This document shows positions 22,734 to 30,755 of a stretch of DNA of 38,729 nt, one piece after another (the first letter of the stretch is position 1; each line of letters starts with the position of its first letter). The position numbers were made by a program, and so were the translations under genes. Under the pieces are notes generated by a model. That model did no database searches and was not told the DNA's origin. It was given only the letters and a program-made list of their open reading frames with translations. This stretch comes from Sedimentisphaerales bacterium (GTDB lineage: Bacteria; Planctomycetota; Phycisphaerae; Sedimentisphaerales; Anaerobacaceae): assembly GCA_016930645.1 (NCBI GenBank), contig JAFGGH010000007.1, forward strand, positions 1 to 38,729, given 5' to 3'.

Positions 22734-23312
22734 TTATCCCTTTTCGGAATTAAAATAATAAACCTGCTTCTCCGTCACAAGCATATTCACAGGCACATCA
22801 GATTCGTCCACCGGAACATCATCTATCAGCTGCTGCTCAAACGCGAGGCCGCATTTTACCGCTTTTAGATGTTTATGCTTGAAAAAATCATCATAATATG
22901 AACCTCCCTTGCCGAGACGGCTACCCGTCCTGTCGAACACAAGTCCGGGTGTGATGACCATATCTATTTCCTCTATCGGCATCGGGACTCCCTTGACCGG
23001 ATTTCTCACACCGCCGGCATTCATCGAAAAACCAGTATCTAAGGTGTTGATTTCGACTGGCAGCATATGTCGTTGCTGCCAGGATATCTTCGGTGCCGCC
23101 ACCTTCTTACTAAGCTGCCACGCACATAAAATCACGTCCGCTGTATCGACCTCGTGCGGCAACGATAAATAGGACATCACCGTTTGTGCCCTGGCAAACT
23201 GCTCCGTAGCAACGAGATTTTTACAAACAAGCCTGCTTTTGGCTGCTCTTTCTTCGGGGCTTATACCAAGCAGAACCTTACGATACTGCTGACGCAATTG
23301 TGTCTTATCCAT
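22734..23312 (-). CDS. 5-formyltetrahydrofolate cyclo-ligase
   Basis: A 192-residue enzyme that converts 5-formyl-THF to 5,10-methenyl-THF with ATP, in the cytosolic one-carbon pool. It opens with DKTQLRQQYRKVLLGISPEER, followed by VMSYLSLPHEVDT in the substrate region and the signature MVITPGLVFDRTGSRLGKGGSYYDDFF (near residues 110-140), the ATP and folate-binding loop of the family. Length is normal. It starts on the base after the rarA stop (TAA-ATG), so translation is probably coupled. It sits between rarA and the transpeptidase on one strand. Confidence 0.92.
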   Translation of the reverse strand: MDKTQLRQQYRKVLLGISPEERAAKSRLVCKNLVATEQFARAQTVMSYLSLPHEVDTADVILCAWQLSKKVAAPKISWQQRHMLPVEINTLDTGFSMNAGGVRNPVKGVPMPIEEIDMVITPGLVFDRTGSRLGKGGSYYDDFFKHKHLKAVKCGLAFEQQLIDDVPVDESDVPVNMLVTEKQVYYFNSEKG

Positions 23313-24695
23313 TTACCCTTTCTTTTCCAAACCACCGCCTGATTCGTTATTTTGTATCAGCCTTTGGAGCTTTTGTAAATACTCACCTATGTTTTTTTCG
23401 TACCCAACGGCCTTCGGCCTGTAATAATTCTTCCTCGCATGAGCCGGAATATACTCCTGAGCTACAAATCCACCCTCATAATCGTGCGGATATTTGTAAT
23501 CAATCCCGAATCCCTGCTTCTTAGCGGCTGTATAATGGCTGTCTTTCAGATGTTTCGGCACCTCAACTGTATGCTCATTTTTTACATCCGACACCGCTTC
23601 CCATACGGCAGAGGCCGAGGCATTCGATTTAGGTGCACAGGCCACATAAATCGCCGCCTGGGCCAGCGGAAGCTGGGCCTCCGGAAATCCCACAAACTCA
23701 GATACCTGCACCGCGGCGGCAGCCAGAATCGTCGCCATCGGGTCGGCGTTGCCTACATCCTCCGCTGCGCAAACAGCAATCCTGCGGGCTATAAATCTCG
23801 TGTCCTCACCGCCCGCGAGCATCCTCGCCAGCCAATATACGGTCGCGTCAGGGTCGCTGCCCCGCATACTCTTCTGGAACGCACTTGCCAAATCATAATG
23901 TGTATCACCCGTCCCGTCATACTGAATCGCTTTTTGCTGAATGGACTCCTTAGCCGTTTCAAGGTCAAATGAAACCTTTTTCTCGCCTTTGCACCGGGCC
24001 GCCTGAGATAAAACTCCAATCTCAAGCGCAGACAGCGCCCTTCGAGCGTCTCCGTCGCTCATAACCGCCAGAAACCGCAAGGTTTTTTCGTCAGCTTCGA
24101 CTTTGTATTTGCCCAGCCCTCTTTCTGCATCTGAAATTGCACGTCTTAAGATAAGTAATATGTCTTCCTCACTCAAAGGCTCGAAACGAAATACCGTACT
24201 CCTGCTGAGCAGCGGAGAATTCACCGCAAAAAAGGGGTTCTCCGTAGTAGCACCTATCATTATCAATACACCGCTTTCGACATCATCCAGAAGTACGTCC
24301 TGCTGTGCTCTGCTGAAACGGTGTATCTCATCGATGAACAGAACAGTTCGTGCGTCACTGGTCGCAAGCCTGTCTTTGGCAACCGAGATAATTTCCCTGA
24401 TGTCTTTTACCGTCGCCGCAGGCGCGCTTAGATAATGGAATTTGGCTTTGGTATGATTTGCGATTACCATAGCGAGAGTTGTCTTTCCGCAGCCTGCCGG
24501 CCCGTAAAAGAGCAGGCTGTTAAGCCTGTCCGCCTCCAGCATTCTCCGAAGCAGCCTGCCGGCGCCGAGAAAATGCTCCTGCCCGACAAACTCTTCAAGG
24601 TTCCGCGGCCTTATCCGTACCGCCAGAGGCGCGACTTTGCCTATCCTGGCCTGCTCCACGTCGGAAAATAACGATTTGTCGCCGCCTCGTTTCAT
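23313..24695 (-). CDS. rarA: Replication-associated recombination protein A (RarA/MgsA)
   Basis: A 460-residue AAA+ ATPase of the RarA/WRNIP1 family, which acts at stalled replication forks. It begins with PLAVRIRPRNLEEFVGQEH, the usual entry to the clamp-loader-like domain. Walker A is GPAGCGKTT (near residue 62), Walker B is VLFIDEIHRF, and sensor 1 is GATTENPFF followed by LLSRSTVFRFEPL. The C-terminal half includes DGDARRALSALEIG, the lid, and the tetramerisation region with AEDVGNADPMA and YVACAPKSNAS. Full length is normal. It is immediately followed by the 5-formyl-THF cyclo-ligase gene. Confidence 0.95.
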   Translation of the reverse strand: MKRGGDKSLFSDVEQARIGKVAPLAVRIRPRNLEEFVGQEHFLGAGRLLRRMLEADRLNSLLFYGPAGCGKTTLAMVIANHTKAKFHYLSAPAATVKDIREIISVAKDRLATSDARTVLFIDEIHRFSRAQQDVLLDDVESGVLIMIGATTENPFFAVNSPLLSRSTVFRFEPLSEEDILLILRRAISDAERGLGKYKVEADEKTLRFLAVMSDGDARRALSALEIGVLSQAARCKGEKKVSFDLETAKESIQQKAIQYDGTGDTHYDLASAFQKSMRGSDPDATVYWLARMLAGGEDTRFIARRIAVCAAEDVGNADPMATILAAAAVQVSEFVGFPEAQLPLAQAAIYVACAPKSNASASAVWEAVSDVKNEHTVEVPKHLKDSHYTAAKKQGFGIDYKYPHDYEGGFVAQEYIPAHARKNYYRPKAVGYEKNIGEYLQKLQRLIQNNESGGGLEKKG

Positions 24696-24754
24696 GAAAA
24701 AACAATATAACGTATTATAGTAAAAATAGAAATGATTATTAGCAAATTCAGCGG

Positions 24755-24841
24755 TTAAACACTAAAACACGAATTCACTAAGGCACAAAGAATATTCTTT
24801 TTAATTTCGTGTTTTTGTGTGTTAGTGCCTTTGTGTTCATA
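24755..24841. repeat. Inverted array of CACTAAA-type units, second copy without ORF
   Basis: The left part (24755-24790) has units AACACTAAAACACGAA and CACTAAGGCACAAAG. The right part (24806-24841) is inverted: TTCGTGTTTTTGTG, GTTAGTGCCTTTGTGTT. A short A/T spacer lies between. The repeat words match those at 10170-10257 and at the ends of the GxxExxY cassette 30753-31230. It lies between rarA and yjbQ. Confidence 0.6.
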
Positions 24842-24884
24842 AACCGATGAGCAGGTCTCCGGCTACGAGTGACAGAAATCCTTT

Positions 24885-25301
24885 TTAGGAGACGATTTGA
24901 CAAATGACAGTCCTTGTTCTTGGGCGTGTGTCGAAATCAATCAATATTATCTGCTGCCAGGTGCCTAAGGTCAATCCGCCGTCAACAATCGGAACGCTAA
25001 GTGAAGGCCCAAGCAGGGATGCCCTGACGTGGGCGTGCCCGTTATCATCGTGCCATGTCTGCTCGTGTTCGTAACGGGCTTTTTCAGGCGCGAGTTTCTC
25101 AAATGCAGCTTCCAAATCATAATTGACTAATCCCGGCTCGAATTCCGTCGTAGTAATCCCCGCAGTCGAGCCGACATTAAAAACAGTAGCCACGCCGTCC
25201 TTAACACCAGACTTAGCAACCGCTGACGCCACCTTATCGGTAATATTGACTACATCATTATTACCTTTGGTCTTAATTTGAATCTTTTCTGTTCTTACCA
25301 T
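24885..25301 (-). CDS. Secondary thiamine-phosphate synthase family protein (YjbQ/UPF0047)
   Basis: A 138-residue YjbQ/UPF0047 protein of normal length. Signatures: NDVVNITDKVASAV near the start, FNVGSTAGITTTEFEPGLVNYD, HARASLLGPSLSVPIVDGGLTLGTWQQIILIDFDTRPRTRTVI. The first part of that last segment reads HVRASLLGPS in the translation, with the family's conserved GT-W-Q-I. Members have weak thiamine-phosphate synthase activity in some bacteria, and their main role is not settled. It is transcribed away from accD, with a 167-bp divergent spacer. Confidence 0.92.
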   Translation of the reverse strand: MVRTEKIQIKTKGNNDVVNITDKVASAVAKSGVKDGVATVFNVGSTAGITTTEFEPGLVNYDLEAAFEKLAPEKARYEHEQTWHDDNGHAHVRASLLGPSLSVPIVDGGLTLGTWQQIILIDFDTRPRTRTVICQIVS

Positions 25302-25468
25302 TACCTTTTTAGCTTGATATTTCGCCTTTTTGGCTAATCATCGAGGCAATGATAACTGGAAAACCAAAGTATTGCAACAAGCACATCCTGACAGAACTCT
25401 GGCTTAACAGGGCGTTTTATGGTAGAATCTTACAGCGGTAATTTGATTAATTGATAACAGGATAATAT

Positions 25469-26314
25469 ATGGCTAAATCCGCAAAATCAAAATGGGACGG
25501 TTTCAGCCTGAAACCGCGAAAGGATATGCCCGAAGGCCTGTGGTTGAAGTGCCCCGGCTGTGAGCATATGATTTACAAAAGCTCCGCCGAAAATAATATG
25601 CACGTCTGCCCACAGTGCAATCACCATTTTCGTATCGGGGCCGACACCAGAATCCGGTACCTTGTCGATGAGGGAACATTCGAAGAACAACTGACCGACC
25701 TGACCAGCAACGACCCGCTGAATTTCGAGTTCAGAGGTACAACCTACAAAGAAAGGTTAAAGGACGAAGAACAAAAAAGCGGCGTTAAAGAAGCAATCCA
25801 TATCGGCAAGGCGTTCGTCAAAGGCCGAGGTCTAATCCTGGCCGTAATGGACCCCAATTTCCTTATGGGTTCTATGGGCGCCGTAGTCGGTGAAAAATTC
25901 TGCGCCGCGATAGAAATGGCTATTGAACAAAAGCTGCCGCTGGTGGCGGTTATATGCTCCGGCGGAGCCCGTATGCACGAATCGGTCGTCGCCGTCCAGC
26001 AAATGGCAAAGACATCCGCAGCAGTCGCCAAACTAAACCAGGCCAAAGGCCTCTATATTGCCGTTCTCACCGATCCGACCACCGGAGGAGTTACGGCGAG
26101 CTTCGCGATGCTCGGTGATATTACCATAGCAGAGCCGGGCGCTCTAATCGGCTTTACCGGCAGACGCGTTATCGCTGAGACAATCAAGGTCGAACTGCCC
26201 GAAGGATTCCAGACCGCCGAGTTTATGCTCGAGCACGGATTTATCGATATGATTGTCGAAAGAAAAGAACTCCGCAGCGAAATCGCAAGACTTATCGACT
26301 ACTGCAAAAAATAA
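25469..26314 (+). CDS. accD: Acetyl-CoA carboxylase carboxyltransferase subunit beta
   Basis: AccD, the beta half of the carboxyltransferase that makes malonyl-CoA for fatty-acid synthesis. It has 281 residues, the normal length. An N-terminal zinc ribbon is formed by CPGC (about residues 28-31) and CPQC (about 47-50). The crotonase-type domain includes GSMGAVVGEKFCAAIE, VICSGGARMHESVVAVQQMAKTSAAV, LTDPTTGGVTASFAMLGDI and EPGALIGFTGRRVI. AGGA lies 7 nt ahead of the ATG. AccA is not adjacent, as in many bacteria. It is followed 4 nt later by an antitoxin-like ORF. Confidence 0.96.
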   Translation: MAKSAKSKWDGFSLKPRKDMPEGLWLKCPGCEHMIYKSSAENNMHVCPQCNHHFRIGADTRIRYLVDEGTFEEQLTDLTSNDPLNFEFRGTTYKERLKDEEQKSGVKEAIHIGKAFVKGRGLILAVMDPNFLMGSMGAVVGEKFCAAIEMAIEQKLPLVAVICSGGARMHESVVAVQQMAKTSAAVAKLNQAKGLYIAVLTDPTTGGVTASFAMLGDITIAEPGALIGFTGRRVIAETIKVELPEGFQTAEFMLEHGFIDMIVERKELRSEIARLIDYCKK

Positions 26315-26318
26315 TATT

Positions 26319-26501
26319 ATGATCGAACCGGTTGTGAACAAATTTGATATGAAGGATTTTAACGAGATCAAGCAGAATCTCGAATACTGGTTAAGCAGAC
26401 CGCCGTCCGAAAGGGTCGCCGCGGTCGATTATCTAAGAAAGCAGTTATATGGAGATTCAATCAGACTTCAAAGAACTCTTAGAATTATTGAACGCTCATA
26501 A
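26319..26501 (+). CDS. Small antitoxin-like protein upstream of a nucleotidyltransferase
   Basis: A 60-residue soluble protein beginning at ATG 26319, 4 nt after accD. The sequence has a compact helical C-terminal half: LSRPPSERVAAVDYLRKQ and DSIRLQRTLRIIERS. The NTase-adjacent small proteins I know of end similarly (RLQR...RVIER-type), so it is very probably the partner or antitoxin of the following gene; that is family knowledge by pattern, not a search. The gene overlaps the NTase start by 53 nt, supporting a coupled pair. Confidence 0.7.
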   Translation: MIEPVVNKFDMKDFNEIKQNLEYWLSRPPSERVAAVDYLRKQLYGDSIRLQRTLRIIERS

Positions 26502-26895
26502 AGTCGCTTATATTATTGTCGGCGGTTATGCTCTTGCGTTTCATGGTTCACCTCGCTTCACAGGCGATATCGATGTATTTGTTAAAGCTGATGATGATAA
26601 TGCCCAAAAAGTATTGGACGTTCTCAAAGAATTTGGATTAGGCTCAATAGATTTGGTAATTGATGATTTTAATCAGCCTAACAAAGTAATTCAACTTGGC
26701 GTTCCGCCTGTTCGTATCGATATAATGACCTCTTTGACAGGCGTTTCATGGGATCAGGCCGAAAGCTCGAAAGTACAGGGAGATTACGCCGGTGTTAAAG
26801 TTTATTATTTAGGCAAAAATGATCTGATAGCCAATAAGCAGAAACTCGGCAGAAAAAAAGACCAGGCTGATTTAGAAGCACTGGGAGAAAGCTAA
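26449..26895 (+). CDS. Nucleotidyltransferase of DUF6036/AbiEii-like type, putative toxin
   Basis: A 148-residue nucleotidyltransferase-fold protein. It has the GG(Y/S) motif and first metal aspartates in VGGYALAFHGSPRFTGDIDVFV (D of TGDIDVF), which is the NTase-domain hG[G/S]x9-13Dh[D/E]h pattern. The third acidic position is probably in PPVRIDIMTSL. KNDLIANKQKLGRKKDQADLEAL is a C-terminal segment shared by these families. Relatives include AbiEii-type toxins that modify tRNA or other targets with nucleotides; target and toxicity here are unknown. The start overlaps the small upstream gene by 53 nt. The gene ends near the convergent alkaline phosphatase. Confidence 0.8.
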   Translation: MEIQSDFKELLELLNAHKVAYIIVGGYALAFHGSPRFTGDIDVFVKADDDNAQKVLDVLKEFGLGSIDLVIDDFNQPNKVIQLGVPPVRIDIMTSLTGVSWDQAESSKVQGDYAGVKVYYLGKNDLIANKQKLGRKKDQADLEALGES

Positions 26896-26918
26896 CTGCT
26901 GTTTTTCACAGTAGGAAA

Positions 26919-28295
26919 CTAATTGCCCCGGTCAAGCATCGAGAAAATCACCTTGGCGATATCGGTGTTGTCGATGTATTTGCCTTTTACAGGGTCTGCG
27001 CTTTTCACCGCGTCTTTGAATAACTTGCAGCCTGTTCCCTTGGCATAAAACGGAATCAGTGAATTGGTGTGATCGCCGCTGTGCCACTGGATGCCAGGCT
27101 GATTTCCCTTGCCGTTGTTTATAAGTGGTTGCCAAACCGGCCCGTCTTCCTTTTGGCCGCTGCCCGGACCTGTCATATATCCGCACTCGTGGTCGGCGGT
27201 TACGATAACTAAAGTTTTTTTCCAGTCGCTGTTTTCATTGACCCAGTCAATAACCGCCTCGACAGCCTTGTTAAAATCAATTTCTTCCTCGATTACTCTG
27301 CCGGATTCGTTATCGTGGCTTGCCCAGTCAACAGCGCCGCCTTCAATCATCAAAAAGAATCCGTCCTCATCGTTATCAAGAACATTCAGGGCAGCCTTGG
27401 TTATTTCTTCCAGTGTCGGCACCGTTTCAATCAGCGGCACAGCAAAGGCTTCTGCCTTTTCATCACCGCTTCTTTTTTCCTGAAGCGTCTGATATATCTG
27501 AGGCACACCGCAAACGCGTTTCGGCGTCCGGCCTTTTGCCAACGCTCGAAATTCTGCGCGTGTTTGTATCAAAGTCCACGGGTCGTTTACACCATCACCG
27601 TCGGCATCGCCGCCTGCAACGCCGGATGTAAGTTCGCCCCAAGCTGACTTGCCGCCGACATATTTATATGTATCCGGTCTGGCCTTCAAATTACCGTCAT
27701 TATCGTAAAGAGGATGGCCGCAGCCCATAATCACATCAACGGCACTGTCGTAAATCATATCTTTTGCAATCTCTTCGTAATTTTCGCGGCTTTCGTTGTG
27801 CGCTACAAAACCGGCAGGCGTCCCATGACTGAGCTGGACGCTCGTAACAACACCCGTTGCCATTGAAAGCTCCTCACATTTTTCGATGATATGTTTTAAT
27901 GGTTTCTTATCAAGGTCAACGCCGATAAAACCTTTGGAAGTTTTAACGCCGCAGCTCATCGCCGTTGCCGCCGCCGCCGAATCTGTATAATCTTCCTTGG
28001 CATAATCAAAATTACCCCAGGCCTTTGTTGAATCATAAGCCCCGCCAGCCATATAAGTGGCCATAGCGCACCTGACGGGAAAATGTTCATAGGCCTGAAC
28101 GCCGGTTTTACCATGCTCATAAAGACTCGCCGCGTCAACGTGGTAATAACCGCAGCCGTCACTAATCATAACAATAATGTTCTTCGGACGGCGTTTAAGA
28201 GCGGCCCTGTTACGTTTGGCAGAATCACCAGCGCAGCCACAGAATAACAATACCAGAGCAAACAGCAATATCCTGTATTTAGTGGTTTTCTTCAT
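26919..28295 (-). CDS. Alkaline phosphatase (PhoA family), lipoprotein
   Basis: A 458-residue alkaline phosphatase. The N-terminus is a lipoprotein signal (FALVLLFCGC, C21 lipidated), so it is probably anchored in the envelope facing the periplasm. The catalytic region is YTDSAAAATAMSCGVKTSKGFIGV, with the nucleophile serine of DSA. Metal-binding segments include MISDGCG near the N-terminus (first Asp), GHTx-like HGTPAGFVAHNESR, IEGGAVDWASHDNE and VTADHECGYM, and WHSGDHTN near the C-terminus. All the expected acidic and histidine residues are visible. AAAGG precedes the ATG. It is divergent from hisC. Confidence 0.93.
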   Translation of the reverse strand: MKKTTKYRILLFALVLLFCGCAGDSAKRNRAALKRRPKNIIVMISDGCGYYHVDAASLYEHGKTGVQAYEHFPVRCAMATYMAGGAYDSTKAWGNFDYAKEDYTDSAAAATAMSCGVKTSKGFIGVDLDKKPLKHIIEKCEELSMATGVVTSVQLSHGTPAGFVAHNESRENYEEIAKDMIYDSAVDVIMGCGHPLYDNDGNLKARPDTYKYVGGKSAWGELTSGVAGGDADGDGVNDPWTLIQTRAEFRALAKGRTPKRVCGVPQIYQTLQEKRSGDEKAEAFAVPLIETVPTLEEITKAALNVLDNDEDGFFLMIEGGAVDWASHDNESGRVIEEEIDFNKAVEAVIDWVNENSDWKKTLVIVTADHECGYMTGPGSGQKEDGPVWQPLINNGKGNQPGIQWHSGDHTNSLIPFYAKGTGCKLFKDAVKSADPVKGKYIDNTDIAKVIFSMLDRGN

Positions 28296-28353
28296 TCTGT
28301 TACCTTTCTACGCACATAATAACCTATGTTCGGGGGGTTTTACGAATCATTTT

Positions 28354-28381
28354 TTGCCTTTTGCCCGAATTCGGTTATAAT
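28354..28381 (+). promoter_or_regulatory. Promoter of hisC
   Basis: TTGCCT (28354-28359), a 16-nt spacer and a perfect TATAAT (28376-28381). Transcription would start near 28388, leaving a short leader with GGGAG ahead of ATG 28406. It overlaps the TTG-started extension of the open frame, which supports the downstream ATG. Confidence 0.55.
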
Positions 28382-28405
28382 CATGGGATTATCCGGGAGT
28401 ATCTG

Positions 28406-29449
28406 ATGAGTTATTTTCGCGACAATATAGAACAAATGGCAGGCTATGTGCCCGGTTTTCAGCCCAAGGCTGCTGATGTGGTAAAGCTCAATACCAACGA
28501 GAATCCATATCCGCCTTCGCCGAAGGTACTGCAGGCCGTACAGCAAATCAGCGGCGAAAACCTGCGCAGATACCCCGACCCATCGGGCACGTCCTTTAGA
28601 GAAGCCGCGGCAAAAATTAATGGTGTCCAGCCCGAAAATATTATCTGCTGCAACGGTGGCGATGATTTACTCAAAACCGCATTCTTAGCTTTTTGCGACA
28701 AAACCAGACCGGTCGCATATCCAACCCCGACTTATTCACTCTATCCGGTGCTGGCCAAAATGGTTGACTGTGCGGCAATCGAAATCCCATTCGACAATGA
28801 ATTCAATTTGCCATCCCAGCTTACTTCGACAGGTGCGGCATTGACTATTATCTGCAATCCTAACGCCCCAAGCGGAAGTTTCATAAGCGTAGATGAAATC
28901 GCATCATTAGCCGATGAAATCGAAGGAGCTTTACTAATCGACGAAGCTTATGTCGATTTCGCAGATGACAACTGTACAAAGCTGATTAAGGATTTCGATA
29001 ACCTGATTATCCTGCGGTCTATGAGCAAAGGTTATTCTCTTGCGGGCCTGCGTTTCGGGTACGGCATCGCACAGGCTCTTTTAATCGAAGGCCTGAACAA
29101 AGTCAACGACTCCTATCCGGTTGACGCAATAGCAATAGCCGCCGCGACCGCAGCTATACAGGACCAGGATTACTTCGAAGAAAATGTCGAAAAGGTCAAA
29201 TCCGAAAGGGCAAGGTTGACCAATGAATTGTGCTCGCTCGGTTTTGATGTTCCGCCCAGCAGCTCGAACTTCCTTCTGGCAAGATGCAAAGACTACAAAG
29301 CCGAAGATATTTATGATAAACTCGTTGAGCAAAATATATATGTCCGTTACTTCAACGTACCCGGCCTTGATGACAAGCTGAGAATTACCGCCGGCACAAA
29401 AGAGCAGAACGATATATTGATAAGCAGATTAAAAGAAATAGTTCAATAA
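28406..29449 (+). CDS. hisC: Histidinol-phosphate aminotransferase
   Basis: A 347-residue fold-type I aminotransferase that makes histidinol phosphate in histidine synthesis. Signatures: VVKLNTNENPYPPSPKV near the N-terminus, GGDDLL for PLP phosphate contact, CNPNAPSGSF, DEAYVDF (PLP-ring aspartate region) and the PLP lysine in LRSMSKGYSLAGLRFGYGIA. The conserved arginine near the end is in KLRITAG. I chose ATG 28406 because a promoter covers the upstream extension. hisB follows, after a 212-bp spacer holding a long palindrome; the order hisC-hisB suggests a split his operon here. Confidence 0.94.
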   Translation: MSYFRDNIEQMAGYVPGFQPKAADVVKLNTNENPYPPSPKVLQAVQQISGENLRRYPDPSGTSFREAAAKINGVQPENIICCNGGDDLLKTAFLAFCDKTRPVAYPTPTYSLYPVLAKMVDCAAIEIPFDNEFNLPSQLTSTGAALTIICNPNAPSGSFISVDEIASLADEIEGALLIDEAYVDFADDNCTKLIKDFDNLIILRSMSKGYSLAGLRFGYGIAQALLIEGLNKVNDSYPVDAIAIAAATAAIQDQDYFEENVEKVKSERARLTNELCSLGFDVPPSSSNFLLARCKDYKAEDIYDKLVEQNIYVRYFNVPGLDDKLRITAGTKEQNDILISRLKEIVQ

Positions 29450-29509
29450 ATAAGAATAAACTCGAAATTTTAATAGTACCGTAAAACTTTTGTCGTTTTC
29501 GCCGCTTAC

Positions 29510-29609
29510 TTAGGAAACCAGGCTATCAGGACATCAGGGTGCAGGATAGCAGAAATCAGGGAATCAGGTGAACCTGACACCCTGATAACCAGGTCTCCTG
29601 GTAACCTAA
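29510..29609. repeat. 100-bp interrupted palindrome between hisC and hisB
   Basis: Three nested stems are visible. Outer: TTAGGAAACCAGG (29510-29522) with CCTGGTAACCTAA (29597-29609), two mismatches. Middle: ATCAGGGTG (29533-29541) with CACCCTGAT (29578-29586). Inner: TCAGGT (29564-29569) with ACCTGA (29572-29577). The left arm is made of repeated ATCAGG/CAGG words. As RNA it would make a long imperfect hairpin in the hisC-hisB transcript. Confidence 0.7.
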
Positions 29610-29661
29610 ATACGAGCCGCGAAACCGAAACCGTAATACGAAAATATTCAGGACAAAAAAT

Positions 29662-30246
29662 ATGGCAGACAGAACCGCAAAAATTGAAAGAAAAACAAAC
29701 GAAACCGAAGTGCTTGTCGAAGTGAATCTCGACGGCGCGGGCAAATACGAAATAGATACCGGAATCGGCTTTCTCGACCACATGCTCACGCACCTGTCCA
29801 AGCACAGCAAAATCGACCTTGTGGTTAAAGCCAAAGGCGACCTGCACGTCGATGCACACCACACGGTCGAAGATATCGCTATATGCCTCGGCCAGGCCCT
29901 CGAAAAAGCCCTCGGCGACAAAAAAGGAATAGCCCGCTACGGTAATACCTCTGTCCCGATGGAAGAATCGCTTGCCAATGTCAGTGTTGATTTGTCCGGC
30001 AGAGCGAAATTCGTTTATAACGTCGAATATGGGACCGAGAAAATCGGCGATTTCGACGTCGAGTGCCTCGAGGAAATGCTCGCAAGCTTCGCAAACAACG
30101 GCAGGTTCAATCTGCACATAAATGTCCCGTACGGAACGAACAGCCACCATATAGCAGAGGCGATTTTCAAATCGCTCGGCCAGTCACTCGGCGCCTCTGT
30201 TAAAATAATAGGCGGTGACATCCCCAGTACGAAAGGCATCTTGTGA
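29662..30246 (+). CDS. hisB: Imidazoleglycerol-phosphate dehydratase
   Basis: A 194-residue HisB (dehydratase domain only, typical for bacteria without the fused phosphatase). Manganese-binding motifs are present: GIGFLDHMLTHLSKHSKIDL, HVDAHHTVEDIAICLGQAL and in the second half SFANNGRFNLHINVPYGTNSHHIAEAIFKSLGQSL. The repeated HHxxE-type motif coordinates the two metal ions. The enzyme dehydrates imidazole-glycerol phosphate, two steps before HisC. The ATG follows the hisC spacer; the TGA overlaps the start of ispF by 4 nt (GTGATAG). Confidence 0.96.
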   Translation: MADRTAKIERKTNETEVLVEVNLDGAGKYEIDTGIGFLDHMLTHLSKHSKIDLVVKAKGDLHVDAHHTVEDIAICLGQALEKALGDKKGIARYGNTSVPMEESLANVSVDLSGRAKFVYNVEYGTEKIGDFDVECLEEMLASFANNGRFNLHINVPYGTNSHHIAEAIFKSLGQSLGASVKIIGGDIPSTKGIL

Positions 30247-30755
30247 TAGAAAGACCAAAACCACAATACAGAACCGGTATAGGTACGGACATCCACGAGC
30301 TTGTCGAGGGCAGAAAACTTATGCTCGGCGGAATACAGGTTCCTTACAATAGGGGACTGCTCGGTCATAGCGACGGCGATGTAGCCCTTCACGCGATTAT
30401 CGATGCTCTGCTCGGTGCCGCCGGTATGGGTGATATCGGTGAATTGTTTCCCGATAACGACCCACAATATGAAGATGCGGACAGTAAAGGCCTTCTGCTT
30501 ACTGTAAAGGAAAAGCTCGAAGAGAAAGATTGGGAAATAGCGAATGTCGATTTGATAATCCACGCAGAAATGCCGAAACTCTCTCAGTACAAAGGCCAGA
30601 TGAAAAGGTGCATCGCTGAGCTGTTGGGAATCGACTTCAACAACGTAAACGTAAAAGCAAAAACTAACGAAGGCTTCGGCGACATCGGCGCCGGCGACGC
30701 TATAGCCGCTACCGCGATAACGCTACTGATGAAAAAATATAGAAGAACCTTATAA
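30243..30755 (+). CDS. ispF: 2-C-methyl-D-erythritol 2,4-cyclodiphosphate synthase
   Basis: IspF forms the cyclic diphosphate in the MEP isoprenoid pathway, a cytosolic trimer. 170 residues; normal is 155-160. Signatures: RTGIGTDIHELVEGRKLMLGGIQVPYNRGLLGHSDGDVALHAIIDALLGAAGMGDIGELFPDNDP, giving the zinc ligands D and H of TDIH and the GHSDGD motif. The C-terminus has NVKAKTNEGFGDIGAGDAIAA. The GTG start overlaps the hisB stop. Its stop codon (30753-30755) is also the first bases of the repeat array that opens the GxxExxY cassette. Confidence 0.95.
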   Translation: MIERPKPQYRTGIGTDIHELVEGRKLMLGGIQVPYNRGLLGHSDGDVALHAIIDALLGAAGMGDIGELFPDNDPQYEDADSKGLLLTVKEKLEEKDWEIANVDLIIHAEMPKLSQYKGQMKRCIAELLGIDFNNVNVKAKTNEGFGDIGAGDAIAATAITLLMKKYRRTL

